Shown: one piece after another, positions 1 to 5,883 of the stretch
Numbering within the stretch: the first letter of the stretch is position 1
Layout: each line of letters starts with the position of its first letter
Assembly (NCBI GenBank): GCA_964455375.1
Contig: CAYVXE010000130.1
Location: forward strand, 1-11,415
Direction: 5' to 3'
From: CAYVXE01 sp964455375
GTDB taxonomy: Bacteria; Zhuqueibacterota; Zhuqueibacteria; Oceanimicrobiales; Oceanimicrobiaceae
DNA length: 11,415 bases
Program-made: the position numbers and the translations under genes
Notes under the pieces: model-generated
The model's input: only the letters and a program-made list of their open reading frames with translations
What the model was told of the DNA's origin: nothing
Database searches by the model: none

Positions 1-2
1 TT

Positions 3-75
3 TCCTCGGTAGCTCAATCGGCAGAGCGGGTGGCTGTTAACCACTAGGTTGTAGGTTCGAGTCCTACCCGAGGAG
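3..75 (+). tRNA. tRNA-Asn (anticodon GTT)
   Basis: A full cloverleaf can be drawn. The acceptor stem TCCTCGG (3-9) pairs with CCGAGGA (68-74), with G75 as discriminator. The D stem is GCTC/GAGC (12-15/24-27). The anticodon stem is GGTGG/CCACT around loop CTGTTAA, giving anticodon GTT (36-38). The T arm is GTAGG-TTCGAGT-CCTAC. The 3' CCA is not encoded: the sequence after G75 is CAAAA, so it must be added by a nucleotidyltransferase. The promoter lies outside the window. Confidence 0.97.
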
Positions 76-78
76 CAA

Positions 79-115
79 AAGGCTTTGAGAAGAATCTCGA
101 AGCCTTTTTATTTTG
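79..115 (+). terminator. Rho-independent terminator of tRNA-Asn
   Basis: AAGGCTTTGAGA (79-90) pairs with TCTCGAAGCCTT (95-106), with one T-G wobble, around loop AGAA. A T-rich tail (TTTATTTT) follows. It sits three bases after the tRNA 3' end, so it ends the tRNA transcript. Confidence 0.85.
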
Positions 116-259
116 CGGTGGATGTGATGATTTATTCTTTCTATGTTTTATACAGCAAGAAAATTTACCGTTCACAAAAAACCATCTCCTCAAAACGATA
201 TTTAGCTTTTTAAAGAAGCATGAATTGTATTTAATTGACTCCACAACTACACTACTAAA

Positions 260-297
260 CAAAAAAAGCCCCTGAAACCCATAGGCTCAGAGGCTAA
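260..297 (-). terminator. Rho-independent terminator of the cold-shock gene
   Basis: On the minus strand AGCCTCTGAGCC (295-284) pairs with GGTTTCAGGGGCT (279-267), with two G-U wobbles and one bulge, around a TATG loop. Seven T residues follow. It lies about 20 bases after the cold-shock stop codon. Confidence 0.85.
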
Positions 298-315
298 ATC
301 AGCATTATTTTCTAT

Positions 316-516
316 TTAAAGTTTCGAAACGTTTGCCGCTTGTAAACCCTTCGGGCCTTGCTCAACATCAAACTCCACCTGATCACCTTCGTCCAGTGAT
401 TTGTAACCATCACCTACGATTGCATTGAAATGAACGAAGACGTCTTCACCTTCTTCTCTGTTGATAAAACCATAGCCCTTAGAGCTATTGAACCATTTTA
501 CAGTTCCTTTTTCCAT
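316..516 (-). CDS. Cold-shock protein (CspA family)
   Basis: This 66-residue protein consists of a single cold-shock domain, an OB-fold that binds single-stranded RNA and DNA and acts in the cytoplasm as an RNA chaperone. Both nucleic-acid-binding motifs are present: RNP1 KGYGFI (residues 13-18) and RNP2 VFVHF (26-30). The N-terminal GTVKWFN and the acidic middle are typical, and the length matches the family norm. An AAGGA ribosome-binding site lies about 10 bases before the ATG. The gene is monocistronic: it has its own terminator about 20 bases downstream and an extended -10 promoter with a leader of roughly 190 nt upstream. That leader can fold in two mutually exclusive ways (see the leader entry), as expected for a temperature-responsive csp gene. 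Which Csp paralogue it is (cold-induced or constitutive) cannot be told from sequence. Confidence 0.97.
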   Translation of the reverse strand: MEKGTVKWFNSSKGYGFINREEGEDVFVHFNAIVGDGYKSLDEGDQVEFDVEQGPKGLQAANVSKL

Positions 517-572
517 AACAGTAAATCCTTACGTTAAACTAATGTATTTCGTACAACTACTTTTCAAGCCTT

Positions 573-628
573 TACGATAAAAAAAATCGTATCGAATAGA
601 AGTACCACTTTTACTATTCTCTACGATT
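573..628 (-). promoter_or_regulatory. csp 5' leader with two mutually exclusive hairpins
   Basis: In the csp transcript, AATCGTA-GA-GAATAG (628-614) can pair with CTATTC-GA-TACGATT (599-585). This gives a long hairpin whose internal loop is a symmetric GA/GA pair, a geometry that commonly forms stable tandem sheared pairs. The segment TACGAT (591-586) can instead pair with the next downstream ATCGTA (578-573) around a U7 loop. Both hairpins need 586-591, so only one can form at a time. Family knowledge: csp leaders such as E. coli cspA refold with temperature. That this leader does so is inference. Confidence 0.5.
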
Positions 629-709
629 TTTTATATTCCGTATATGAAGTATTCTTAAAAAAAGCGTTTTCAAATTCACACATAAAAGCAGAAAAAACAA
701 TGTACATTT

Positions 710-720
710 ATTATATCAGA
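710..720 (-). promoter_or_regulatory. Extended -10 promoter for the cold-shock gene
   Basis: The minus strand carries TGATATAAT, an extended -10 element (TGn-TATAAT), with the TATAAT at 715-710. No good -35 box is seen, which is usual for extended -10 promoters. Transcription would begin near 703, giving a leader of about 187 nt, like the long leaders of cold-shock genes. The remaining stretch 716-810 is very AT-rich. It also holds a weak candidate promoter for the plus-strand redoxin gene (TTGCAA 775-780, 17-base spacer, TATTTT 798-803). Confidence 0.5.
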
Positions 721-823
721 CGCAAGGTATATATAATTTACCACAAAAGCAAGCATTAATTTAAAATTAACTTGTTGCAAGTTTCCTTAAACAATTTTAT
801 TTTCCTTTCAAAAAGGAGGATAA

Positions 824-1570
824 GTGAAAACCTTTCTCGCGTTCCTGTTAGTCATTTTAGCCTTAATTTCTTACATTGTCGTTTCTACGGAGTTCGGCCT
901 TTTCCAGCGTTACCCGATTTTGCATGTCGCCCTCGCTGCCATCGGTATCGTGATCCTCGTCCGGTTAACATTGCAACACTTCAACGTTTGGCGATTGCTG
1001 GCATCCATCTTCAGTGTGGCCGCACTCGGATTTTTCTTGTGGTGGACCTTTGCCTTTTCTACCTACGACACAACTGATGTAAATATCCATAAAGGTGACC
1101 ATATCATATCCGCATTAACGGACATTACACTAAAGACATCAGAAGGGTTGGACTTCAATCTTGGTGAAGAAATCACTAAACAGCCGATAACCTTACTGGT
1201 CTTTTATCGCGGTGTCTGGTGACCGTATTGCCATTACGAGCTTGGAAAGCTCGCAAAATATCATGACGAATTTAAGCGCAGAAATGTCCGCATTGTCGCT
1301 GTCAGCATGGAAACGCCGCAACTGGAGTTGACTATGGCAGAAAAGACGAAAGCGCCGTACACATTCCTGTCGGATGAAAAGTTTCAGTTGATCGACTATT
1401 TTGGTGTTCGCCATCAGGGAGGCGGCCCCAAAGGCGATATCGCACGATCTGCGAGTTTTCTCATCGATCAAAACGGCATCGTGCAATGGGAATTTATTAC
1501 CGACAACTACAGAGTAAGACCGAATCCGAAACAGATTCTCGCTGAAGTAGACAGACTTATGGCTGAATAG
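824..1570 (+). CDS. Membrane-anchored selenocysteine redoxin (AhpC/TSA-like, UxxC active site)
   Basis: I read this as one 248-residue protein interrupted by a single in-frame TGA (1220-1222) at residue 133. Residues before and after form one thioredoxin-fold AhpC/TSA-type domain. VFYRGVW, then TGA, then PYCHYEL matches the family motif YRGxWCPYCxxEL with the first Cys replaced by the stop codon, so TGA most likely encodes selenocysteine (UPYC, resolving Cys136). No other Cys is present in the protein. Downstream hallmarks continue in frame: SMETP, FLSD, SFLIDQNGIVQWEF and NYRVRP near the C-terminus. The first 80 residues form three membrane segments (about 4-22, 31-49, 57-78); positive charges at K2, R47 and R57 predict the redoxin domain in the periplasm. 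Start: GTG at 824, chosen for the AGGAGG site at 814-819. A SECIS-like hairpin follows the TGA. The likely role is thiol peroxidase or disulfide reductase. The alternative is a nonsense mutation, which I consider unlikely. Confidence 0.85.
1237..1253 (+). promoter_or_regulatory. Bacterial SECIS element (selenocysteine insertion hairpin)
   Basis: CGAGCTT (1237-1243) pairs perfectly with AAGCTCG (1247-1253) around the three-base loop GGA. The loop starts 21 nt after the UGA, and both of its first two bases are G. Known bacterial SECIS elements lie within the coding region just after the UGA, with a short apical loop carrying a G in the first two positions at a spacing of about 16-37 nt, so every criterion is met. 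It would be bound by SelB with GTP and Sec-tRNA. Function is inferred from placement and form. Confidence 0.75.
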
Positions 1571-1605
1571 CCGTATTTTTGTCCTGCAGTCACATATCCA
1601 ACAAA

Positions 1606-2382
1606 ATGCCACTAAACAATATTTTCGTTTGCACAAGTGTGACATTTTTTTTATATTTCACTGTGAAAAAATTTAAACCTAATCTCAAGTCCGTCGCAAA
1701 ACTCCTCTTTAGCCTGGCGATGTTTGGCCTTTATTGGTACTGGATAAACCAAAAGCTCATTACCGGCTCGAACCAGACCTTCGGACTCATGGGCTTTTTT
1801 CTGCTCATTTGTACGGCAACTGCGTACTTCCCGCTACCGGCAAACCTGTTAGTTCTTGGGGCAGTAAAAGACTTCGACCCACTTTTGGTAGGATTTCTTG
1901 GTGGTGCGGCAAGCCTGGTGTCTTATCTGTCTGAATACCTCGTTTTTACATTGTTGTTTAAATCCAATCGAGTTGCTAATTTCAAAAATACCTGGGTTTA
2001 CAAAAAAGTTGCTCCCCTTTTTGATAAACAGAAATTCCTCATTTTAGCATTTGCTTCCTTTCTTCCCATTCCATCTGAACCATTGCGTATTTATGCAATA
2101 ACCAGAAAATATCCAAAATTCTTGTATATGCTCTCCGGATTTGTGGGACGATTTCCCAGATATTTTCTTCTCGGTTACTATGGGAAAGATTACGTGAATT
2201 CGATCTGGTTTATCGTGGCAGTTGTGATATTTCCTGTCGTTTTTCTGTTCATCATTCGGGGGGTTTACAACCTAACGAGGATATTCTATTCAAAGAATAG
2301 ACATCACGGGCTTGATGAGTCAACCACCGCTCAATTAGCTGTATCTCAAGCGTCACCTGAAGGACAATATCCAGAGAACTAA
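1606..2382 (+). CDS. DedA/VTT-domain (SNARE-associated type) membrane protein
   Basis: This integral inner-membrane protein has about six hydrophobic segments. The segment with PIPSEPLRIYAIT followed by a GFVGRFPRYFLLGYYG stretch resembles the VTT/DedA signature: a Pro- and acid-containing re-entrant loop, then a G-x-x-x-R-F motif. Family members are linked to lipid scrambling or membrane homeostasis; the substrate here is unknown. The tail (about 35 residues) is hydrophilic. The start is uncertain. No ribosome-binding site precedes the ATG at 1606 or a TTG at 1579. A GTG at 1663 gives the more natural N-terminus MKKFKPN and lies just after a promoter-like TTGCAC (1629-1634), 17 bases, TATATT (1652-1657), so a near-leaderless start is possible. 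The gene follows the selenocysteine redoxin on the same strand, so co-transcription is also possible. Confidence 0.72.
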   Translation: MPLNNIFVCTSVTFFLYFTVKKFKPNLKSVAKLLFSLAMFGLYWYWINQKLITGSNQTFGLMGFFLLICTATAYFPLPANLLVLGAVKDFDPLLVGFLGGAASLVSYLSEYLVFTLLFKSNRVANFKNTWVYKKVAPLFDKQKFLILAFASFLPIPSEPLRIYAITRKYPKFLYMLSGFVGRFPRYFLLGYYGKDYVNSIWFIVAVVIFPVVFLFIIRGVYNLTRIFYSKNRHHGLDESTTAQLAVSQASPEGQYPEN

Positions 2383-2453
2383 GGCTTTTCGATCTTCCCT
2401 GAACAATTTCAAGTTTATGAAAAATGTAGGTCAATTTTTGGTTCTGAATAGAA

Positions 2454-2975
2454 TCATTCTTCCTGCAAATCTGCAATGAGAGACTCAATTTCATCAATTT
2501 TTCCGGGTGCACTGCCAACAATCTTCTTCCGGATCTTCATGTTTTTATCCAGAACAAAGGTTGTGGGAAATGCTTCAATCGTACCAAAAAAAGATGGAGC
2601 CTTATTATTACTATTATAGATCGGATATTTTATTTCGTATTTTTCTACGGATTGCTGTATTTTACTGCCATTCCCAGAAGCCATGGTTATTCCAACTATT
2701 TCAACCCCTTTATTGCGATATTTTTCATAAAGACGATTGTACTCCGGGACTTCTCCAAGGCACGGTTTACACCAGGTTGCCCAGAAATCCACAACCAAAA
2801 TATCCCCGCGTAAATCTGTGATATTAAACCTACCACCCTCAAGATTTTCCACGATGACTTTCGAATCAGAATTTGTTTGATCTGTCTGAGTATCCGACTG
2901 TGATTTGTTTGAACAAGCGGAAATCAAGACAAGCAGAAAGAACATTTGCAAAAATATCTTCATACAATTTTTCAT
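2454..2975 (-). CDS. TlpA/ResA/CcmG-type thiol-disulfide lipoprotein
   Basis: This 173-residue protein is an extracytoplasmic thioredoxin-fold reductase. Residues 1-20 form a lipoprotein signal ending in the lipobox LISAC, so Cys21 should be lipidated; a Ser/Thr/Gln/Asp-rich linker (22-38) follows. The redox domain carries VVDFWATWCKPC, with the CxxC pair at Cys69/Cys72. The cis-proline is at Pro137 in AFPTTFVLD, and GVEIVGI precedes the family insert. The start ATG at 2975 has a weak AGGGA site seven bases upstream; Met5 is an alternative. It lies downstream of ccmABCD on the same strand, which suggests the CcmG role of reducing apocytochrome CxxCH motifs before haem attachment. A 222-base gap holding an opposite-strand RNA separates it from ccmD, so it may have its own promoter. 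General TlpA function is the alternative. Confidence 0.9.
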   Translation of the reverse strand: MKNCMKIFLQMFFLLVLISACSNKSQSDTQTDQTNSDSKVIVENLEGGRFNITDLRGDILVVDFWATWCKPCLGEVPEYNRLYEKYRNKGVEIVGITMASGNGSKIQQSVEKYEIKYPIYNSNNKAPSFFGTIEAFPTTFVLDKNMKIRKKIVGSAPGKIDEIESLIADLQEE

Positions 2976-3036
2976 AAATAATCCCTATAATTTGTATTGA
3001 ATCGCAATATATTATAATTATTTAACAATTTTTTAC

Positions 3037-3065
3037 TTGACATTTTATCATGAAATCACTTTAAT
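3037..3065 (+). promoter_or_regulatory. Sigma70-like promoter of the 3072-3199 RNA
   Basis: A consensus -35 TTGACA (3037-3042), a 17-base spacer and a -10 TTTAAT (3060-3065) predict a start near 3072 on the plus strand. No plus-strand coding frame lies downstream, so the promoter serves an RNA. Confidence 0.6.
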
Positions 3066-3071
3066 GTAACA

Positions 3072-3199
3072 AGCTTATGGGCAAATAAACCCGTCTGTGA
3101 AGGCAAGGAGGCACGCAAATAAGTCGGACATTTCCGTTTTATTTGTCTTAAGGACTTGAGGCAGGCACAGTCAAACACATTTTTGACTGTGCTTTTTTT
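3072..3199 (+). ncRNA. Candidate stand-alone structured RNA, about 128 nt
   Basis: The RNA is bounded by a strong promoter and a strong terminator. It lies antisense to the gap between the ccmD-like gene and the tlpA gene. Visible structure: hairpin GTCT-GTGA-AGGC with a GNRA loop (3093-3104); and CAAATAA (3116-3122) pairing with TTATTTG (3139-3145), stacked on CGGA/TCCG (3125-3128/3133-3136). The motif GCAAATAA occurs twice (3081-3088 and 3115-3122), so two alternative partners compete for TTATTTG. I do not recognise the family. Its 5' half recalls c-di-GMP-I riboswitches (GGGCAAA, GNRA hairpin, ACGCAAA) but the rest does not match. It could be a trans-acting sRNA or could modulate the ccm or tlpA mRNA. 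Confidence 0.45.
3165..3199 (+). terminator. Strong Rho-independent terminator (plus strand)
   Basis: GCACAGTCAAA (3165-3175) pairs perfectly with TTTGACTGTGC (3182-3192) around CACATT, followed by seven T residues. There is no U-run in the minus-strand direction, so it works only for plus-strand transcription. Its tail touches the stop codon of the convergent ccmD-like gene. Confidence 0.85.
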
Positions 3200-3689
3200 A
3201 TTTGTCCTGAAGCGCTGAAACCTGCTGAAGCTCTGCTATAATTTTTTTCTGCTTCCTAAAAATCATGAAAATATAGAAAAACAAAGCAACCCAGACAATC
3301 GTGTAAGCAGCAATCAGAAAAGACATCCGGTAATTGTATCCCGACCCAACGATCATTTTTCGCCCGTCTTCCTTTTCATCCCCGACTTTTTTTACTCCCA
3401 AATAATATTCATAGTACGAGAGTTTGAGTGGTTTTTCACTGCCAAGAAGTACCGTATACGACCCATCGGACACCTGCACATTTTTATGGGTCTCAGTCCA
3501 AACAGGTTTCGTATCAGTAATTTTATGATAAATACTGAATTGCAAATCAACTGAATCTGTGAGGGCGTTTCCATCTGAGTCATTCAAAACCCCCTGGTAA
3601 TGCACCAGACGTGCAACTTGTGCATGGCTCAAAACCGGCAAACTTATGATTCCAACAAGTATGGCAACAACAAATTCAAAGCGTTTCAT
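3198..3689 (-). CDS. CcmD fused to an exported beta-sandwich-like domain
   Basis: This 163-residue protein has three parts. Residues 1-23 are a signal peptide ending in SHA. Residues 24-115 form a beta-rich extracytoplasmic domain with YQGVLNDSDGNALTDS, VDLQFSIY, VWTET and DGSYTVLLG, a pattern I associate with exported 'YQG' beta domains of FCB-group bacteria. Residues 124-144 are a single membrane helix (FLIAAYTIVWVALFFYIFMI) followed by a basic RKQKK tail and a short helix. That last part is the typical CcmD layout (aromatic helix, then positively charged cytoplasmic tail). Ordinary CcmD is only about 50-70 residues. CcmD holds haem-loaded CcmE with the CcmABC complex. The position right after ccmC (27-base gap), with a strong AGGAGG site, supports the call. 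The added domain may replace a missing partner or bind apocytochrome; that is speculation. Confidence 0.72.
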   Translation of the reverse strand: MKRFEFVVAILVGIISLPVLSHAQVARLVHYQGVLNDSDGNALTDSVDLQFSIYHKITDTKPVWTETHKNVQVSDGSYTVLLGSEKPLKLSYYEYYLGVKKVGDEKEDGRKMIVGSGYNYRMSFLIAAYTIVWVALFFYIFMIFRKQKKIIAELQQVSALQDK

Positions 3690-3716
3690 CGTGACTTCTT
3701 CCTCCTGTTCAGAAAT

Positions 3717-4409
3717 TTAATAGGCCAATTTTTTCTTTAAGTCTGAAACGGCGATGCTGGATTTCTGCACACTCACTCGTAGCTTTAGCAGCAGAAAATA
3801 AAGTAAGGTAAATGTGAAAAGACTAAAGAAAAATACAACTTTCATATTGGGTTCTAAGCCTGAGTTCTCTCCTCCTGCGATAACCGGACTTGGGTGAATA
3901 TCGCGCCAAAGCCGAATGGACAGATAGACAATTGGAACATCTAAAAATCCTACAATACCGAAGACAGCGGAAAATCTGGCGCTTTTTTCTTCTCCCTCAA
4001 CAAAATTACGCAGCATCAGATAAGCAATATAGATAAACCAGAGTACCAGAAACAGAGTTAGTCGCGGCGACCAATCCCACCAAATATTCCACACAGGCCG
4101 TGCCCAAATAGGGCCGGTTATCAAAACCAGTGTTGCAAAGAGAACTCCTATCTCCGCAGCCGAACTTGCAACAATATCGTACTTTCGATCCCGTTTCCAT
4201 AAATACCCAATACTTGCTACAAAAACGGTAAAAAATGCCAAAAAACAGAGCCAGGCCGAAGGTACATGAAAATAAAATATTTTTTGAATCTGGCCCATGG
4301 ACTGCTCTACAGGTGCAAATTTAAAAATAAGATAGATATCAATTAGCATTGCCACAAATACCACAACTGCTAAAATTGTCCCCTTCATACTGCTTTCTTG
4401 TTTGATCAT
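3717..4409 (-). CDS. ccmC: CcmC, cytochrome c haem-handling membrane protein
   Basis: CcmC is a six-helix inner-membrane protein that, with CcmD, passes haem to the chaperone CcmE in system I cytochrome c biogenesis. The tryptophan-rich WWD motif is present in GPIWARPVWNIWWDWSPRLT (residues 99-118, core WWD at 110-112). The two periplasmic haem-ligand histidines are visible as His48 (FYFHVPSAW) and His172 (DIHPSPV). The length of 230 residues is normal. The start ATG at 4409 is preceded by GAGGGAG at a suitable distance; Met8 is an alternative. The gene lies 71 bases after ccmB and 27 before the ccmD-like gene, on the same strand, so it belongs to one transcription unit. CcsA/CcmF-type WWD proteins were considered, but the size and neighbours fit CcmC. 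Confidence 0.95.
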   Translation of the reverse strand: MIKQESSMKGTILAVVVFVAMLIDIYLIFKFAPVEQSMGQIQKIFYFHVPSAWLCFLAFFTVFVASIGYLWKRDRKYDIVASSAAEIGVLFATLVLITGPIWARPVWNIWWDWSPRLTLFLVLWFIYIAYLMLRNFVEGEEKSARFSAVFGIVGFLDVPIVYLSIRLWRDIHPSPVIAGGENSGLEPNMKVVFFFSLFTFTLLYFLLLKLRVSVQKSSIAVSDLKKKLAY

Positions 4410-4480
4410 GATAAAACTCCCTCTGTATGAGCGACTCCTTTTCGGTTGTGAATCACCCTTCTAAATTCTTATTCGACCCA

Positions 4481-5149
4481 TTATTCCTCAATAATATATT
4501 CAAACGTCCAGATAGACACAAGAAAGAATATAATATCAAAAACGACAATTATTTTCAACCATCCCCAGATGACATCCCATCCCTTGCCTTGAAGAACAGC
4601 CGAGGTAGCTTGTACAGCGCATATAATAATCGGAATAGCCACAGGAAAATGTAAAATAGGCAGCATAACTTCCCGTGTTTTGGTATTTACGGCAATGGCT
4701 GAAAACAATGTCCCGATAATAGAAAAACCCAGTGTACTCAATAGCACAACCGCGGCTAACCGGCCGATTTCATCAAAAAAATCTAAATGAAAGAAAATAC
4801 TAAATAATGGCAGAACAATTACTTCCACTAACATAATAAAGAAAAAATTGACGATCAGTTTACTCACATAAATAACGGACCGATCCACTGGAGCCAGCAT
4901 AAGACCCTGTAGACATCCCTTATCCACTTCATAAACGAAAGACCGGTTCATGCCGAGTAAGCCGGCAAAAATAAATGTCATCCAGATAATACCAGGAGCT
5001 GCCACCTGGAGGAAATCACTTCCCGGTGGAAAAGAAAAATTAAATATCATAGCTACCATGAGACTGAATACCAGCATGGAGAGAATCATTTCTTTCGAAC
5101 GAAACTCGGAGAGAAGATCTTTCCACAAAAGCGCGCCGATTTTCTTCAT
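4481..5149 (-). CDS. ccmB: CcmB, haem exporter permease subunit
   Basis: CcmB is the permease subunit of the CcmABC complex. The 222-residue protein has about six membrane helices and the usual family features: an N-terminal LLWKDLLSEFRSKE, the cytoplasmic FVYEVDKGCLQGLMLAPVDR segment after helix 2, and TREVMLPILHFPVAIP before the last helices. The length is normal. Its start overlaps the ccmA stop codon by one base (TAATG), which indicates translational coupling and fits an ABC transporter made in fixed ratio. It acts in the inner membrane with CcmA, CcmC and CcmD to release holo-CcmE. Nothing in the sequence suggests loss of function. Confidence 0.95.
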   Translation of the reverse strand: MKKIGALLWKDLLSEFRSKEMILSMLVFSLMVAMIFNFSFPPGSDFLQVAAPGIIWMTFIFAGLLGMNRSFVYEVDKGCLQGLMLAPVDRSVIYVSKLIVNFFFIMLVEVIVLPLFSIFFHLDFFDEIGRLAAVVLLSTLGFSIIGTLFSAIAVNTKTREVMLPILHFPVAIPIIICAVQATSAVLQGKGWDVIWGWLKIIVVFDIIFFLVSIWTFEYIIEE

Positions 5150-5883
5150 TACGACCTTTTCCTTTTCGAAACCAGTTCATTGTACATGCTGCGGAAGGCC
5201 TGCAAATCCAAATCATTTCGCGGCTCGTTAAAGGCAATCTGCCCATCGATAAGGATAGCGATGCGATCGGCCATATCTAAACCGCGTTCGAGATCGTGCG
5301 TCACCATAAGGGTCGTCCGTTCCTGTGAGCGCAATTGTTTTAACCATCCGGAAAGCATTCCACAGGCATGTTGATCCAAACCTGAATACGGCTCATCTAA
5401 AAGTAGCAGCGACGGGTCATGTAACATCGCCCGGGCGATGGAAAGACGCTGCTGCATGCCGCGGGAAAACGTGTGCACCCGATCATTACGGCGAAGGCCA
5501 AGGCCAACATCGATGATTATTCTTTCAATTTTTTCTGAGAGGTTTTTTACGCTGTAAAGCTTGCCATAAAAAAAGAGATTTTCTGCAGCCGTTAAATTTT
5601 CGTAAAGAAAAGTTTGGTGCGCAATGACGCCGATTTTTCTGCGGATCATATCGGCATTTTTTTCTAAAGAATAACCATCGATAGTCACCTGGCCAGACGA
5701 GGCTTTCGTGAGCGTGGATAAAATTCGAATGAGGGTTGTTTTCCCGGCACCGTTTGGCCCAAAGATGGTTAAAAATTCCCCTTTGTCAACGGTTAACGCG
5801 ATACCTTTTAAAGCATGAAGATTACCAAAGGATTTGGTCAGGCCCTTAACGTCGATTTCCGAAGACATTCTCTTTTCAGGCAT
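5149..5883 (-). CDS. ccmA: CcmA, haem exporter ATP-binding subunit
   Basis: CcmA is the ABC ATPase whose hydrolysis frees haem-loaded CcmE from CcmC-CcmD. All motifs are present: Walker A GPNGAGKT (42-49), Q-loop Gln90, the signature FSRGMQQR (139-146, a variant of LSGGQ common in this family), Walker B LLLLDEP (159-165), and switch His196 in MVTHD. At 244 residues it is slightly longer than most CcmA proteins. The first ATG (5883) overlaps the end of the upstream zinc-ribbon gene by eight bases. The second ATG, Met6 at 5868, has an AAGAG stretch just ahead and would remove the overlap, so it may be the real start. The direct coupling to ccmB makes CcmA preferable to a generic ABC-2 ATPase. 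Confidence 0.92.
   Translation of the reverse strand: MPEKRMSSEIDVKGLTKSFGNLHALKGIALTVDKGEFLTIFGPNGAGKTTLIRILSTLTKASSGQVTIDGYSLEKNADMIRRKIGVIAHQTFLYENLTAAENLFFYGKLYSVKNLSEKIERIIIDVGLGLRRNDRVHTFSRGMQQRLSIARAMLHDPSLLLLDEPYSGLDQHACGMLSGWLKQLRSQERTTLMVTHDLERGLDMADRIAILIDGQIAFNEPRNDLDLQAFRSMYNELVSKRKRS

Noticed and set aside
44..262. Minus-strand frame of 72 codons over the tRNA
   Set aside because: Its C-terminal residues are the antisense translation of tRNA-Asn, a well-known spurious prediction; the rest has no protein-like features.
1220..1222. TGA as an ordinary nonsense mutation, making 824-1570 a pseudogene
   Set aside because: The rest of the frame is intact, the codon sits exactly at the catalytic Cys position, and a correctly spaced SECIS-like hairpin follows. 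Decay would not be expected to give all three.
1193..1645. Minus-strand 150-codon frame across the redoxin gene
   Set aside because: It is the antisense of the conserved redoxin domain, shows no recognisable domain and has no ribosome-binding site.
3072..3145. c-di-GMP-I (GEMM) riboswitch
   Set aside because: GGGCAAA, a GNRA hairpin and ACGCAAA occur in order, but the GCC that should follow ACGCAAA is missing, the spacing is longer and the second half does not fit; no downstream gene exists on that strand.
3072..3199. selC (tRNA-Sec), expected because of the selenoprotein
   Set aside because: No T-loop GGTTCGAATCC-type sequence, no long variable arm and no TCA anticodon loop in a cloverleaf context.
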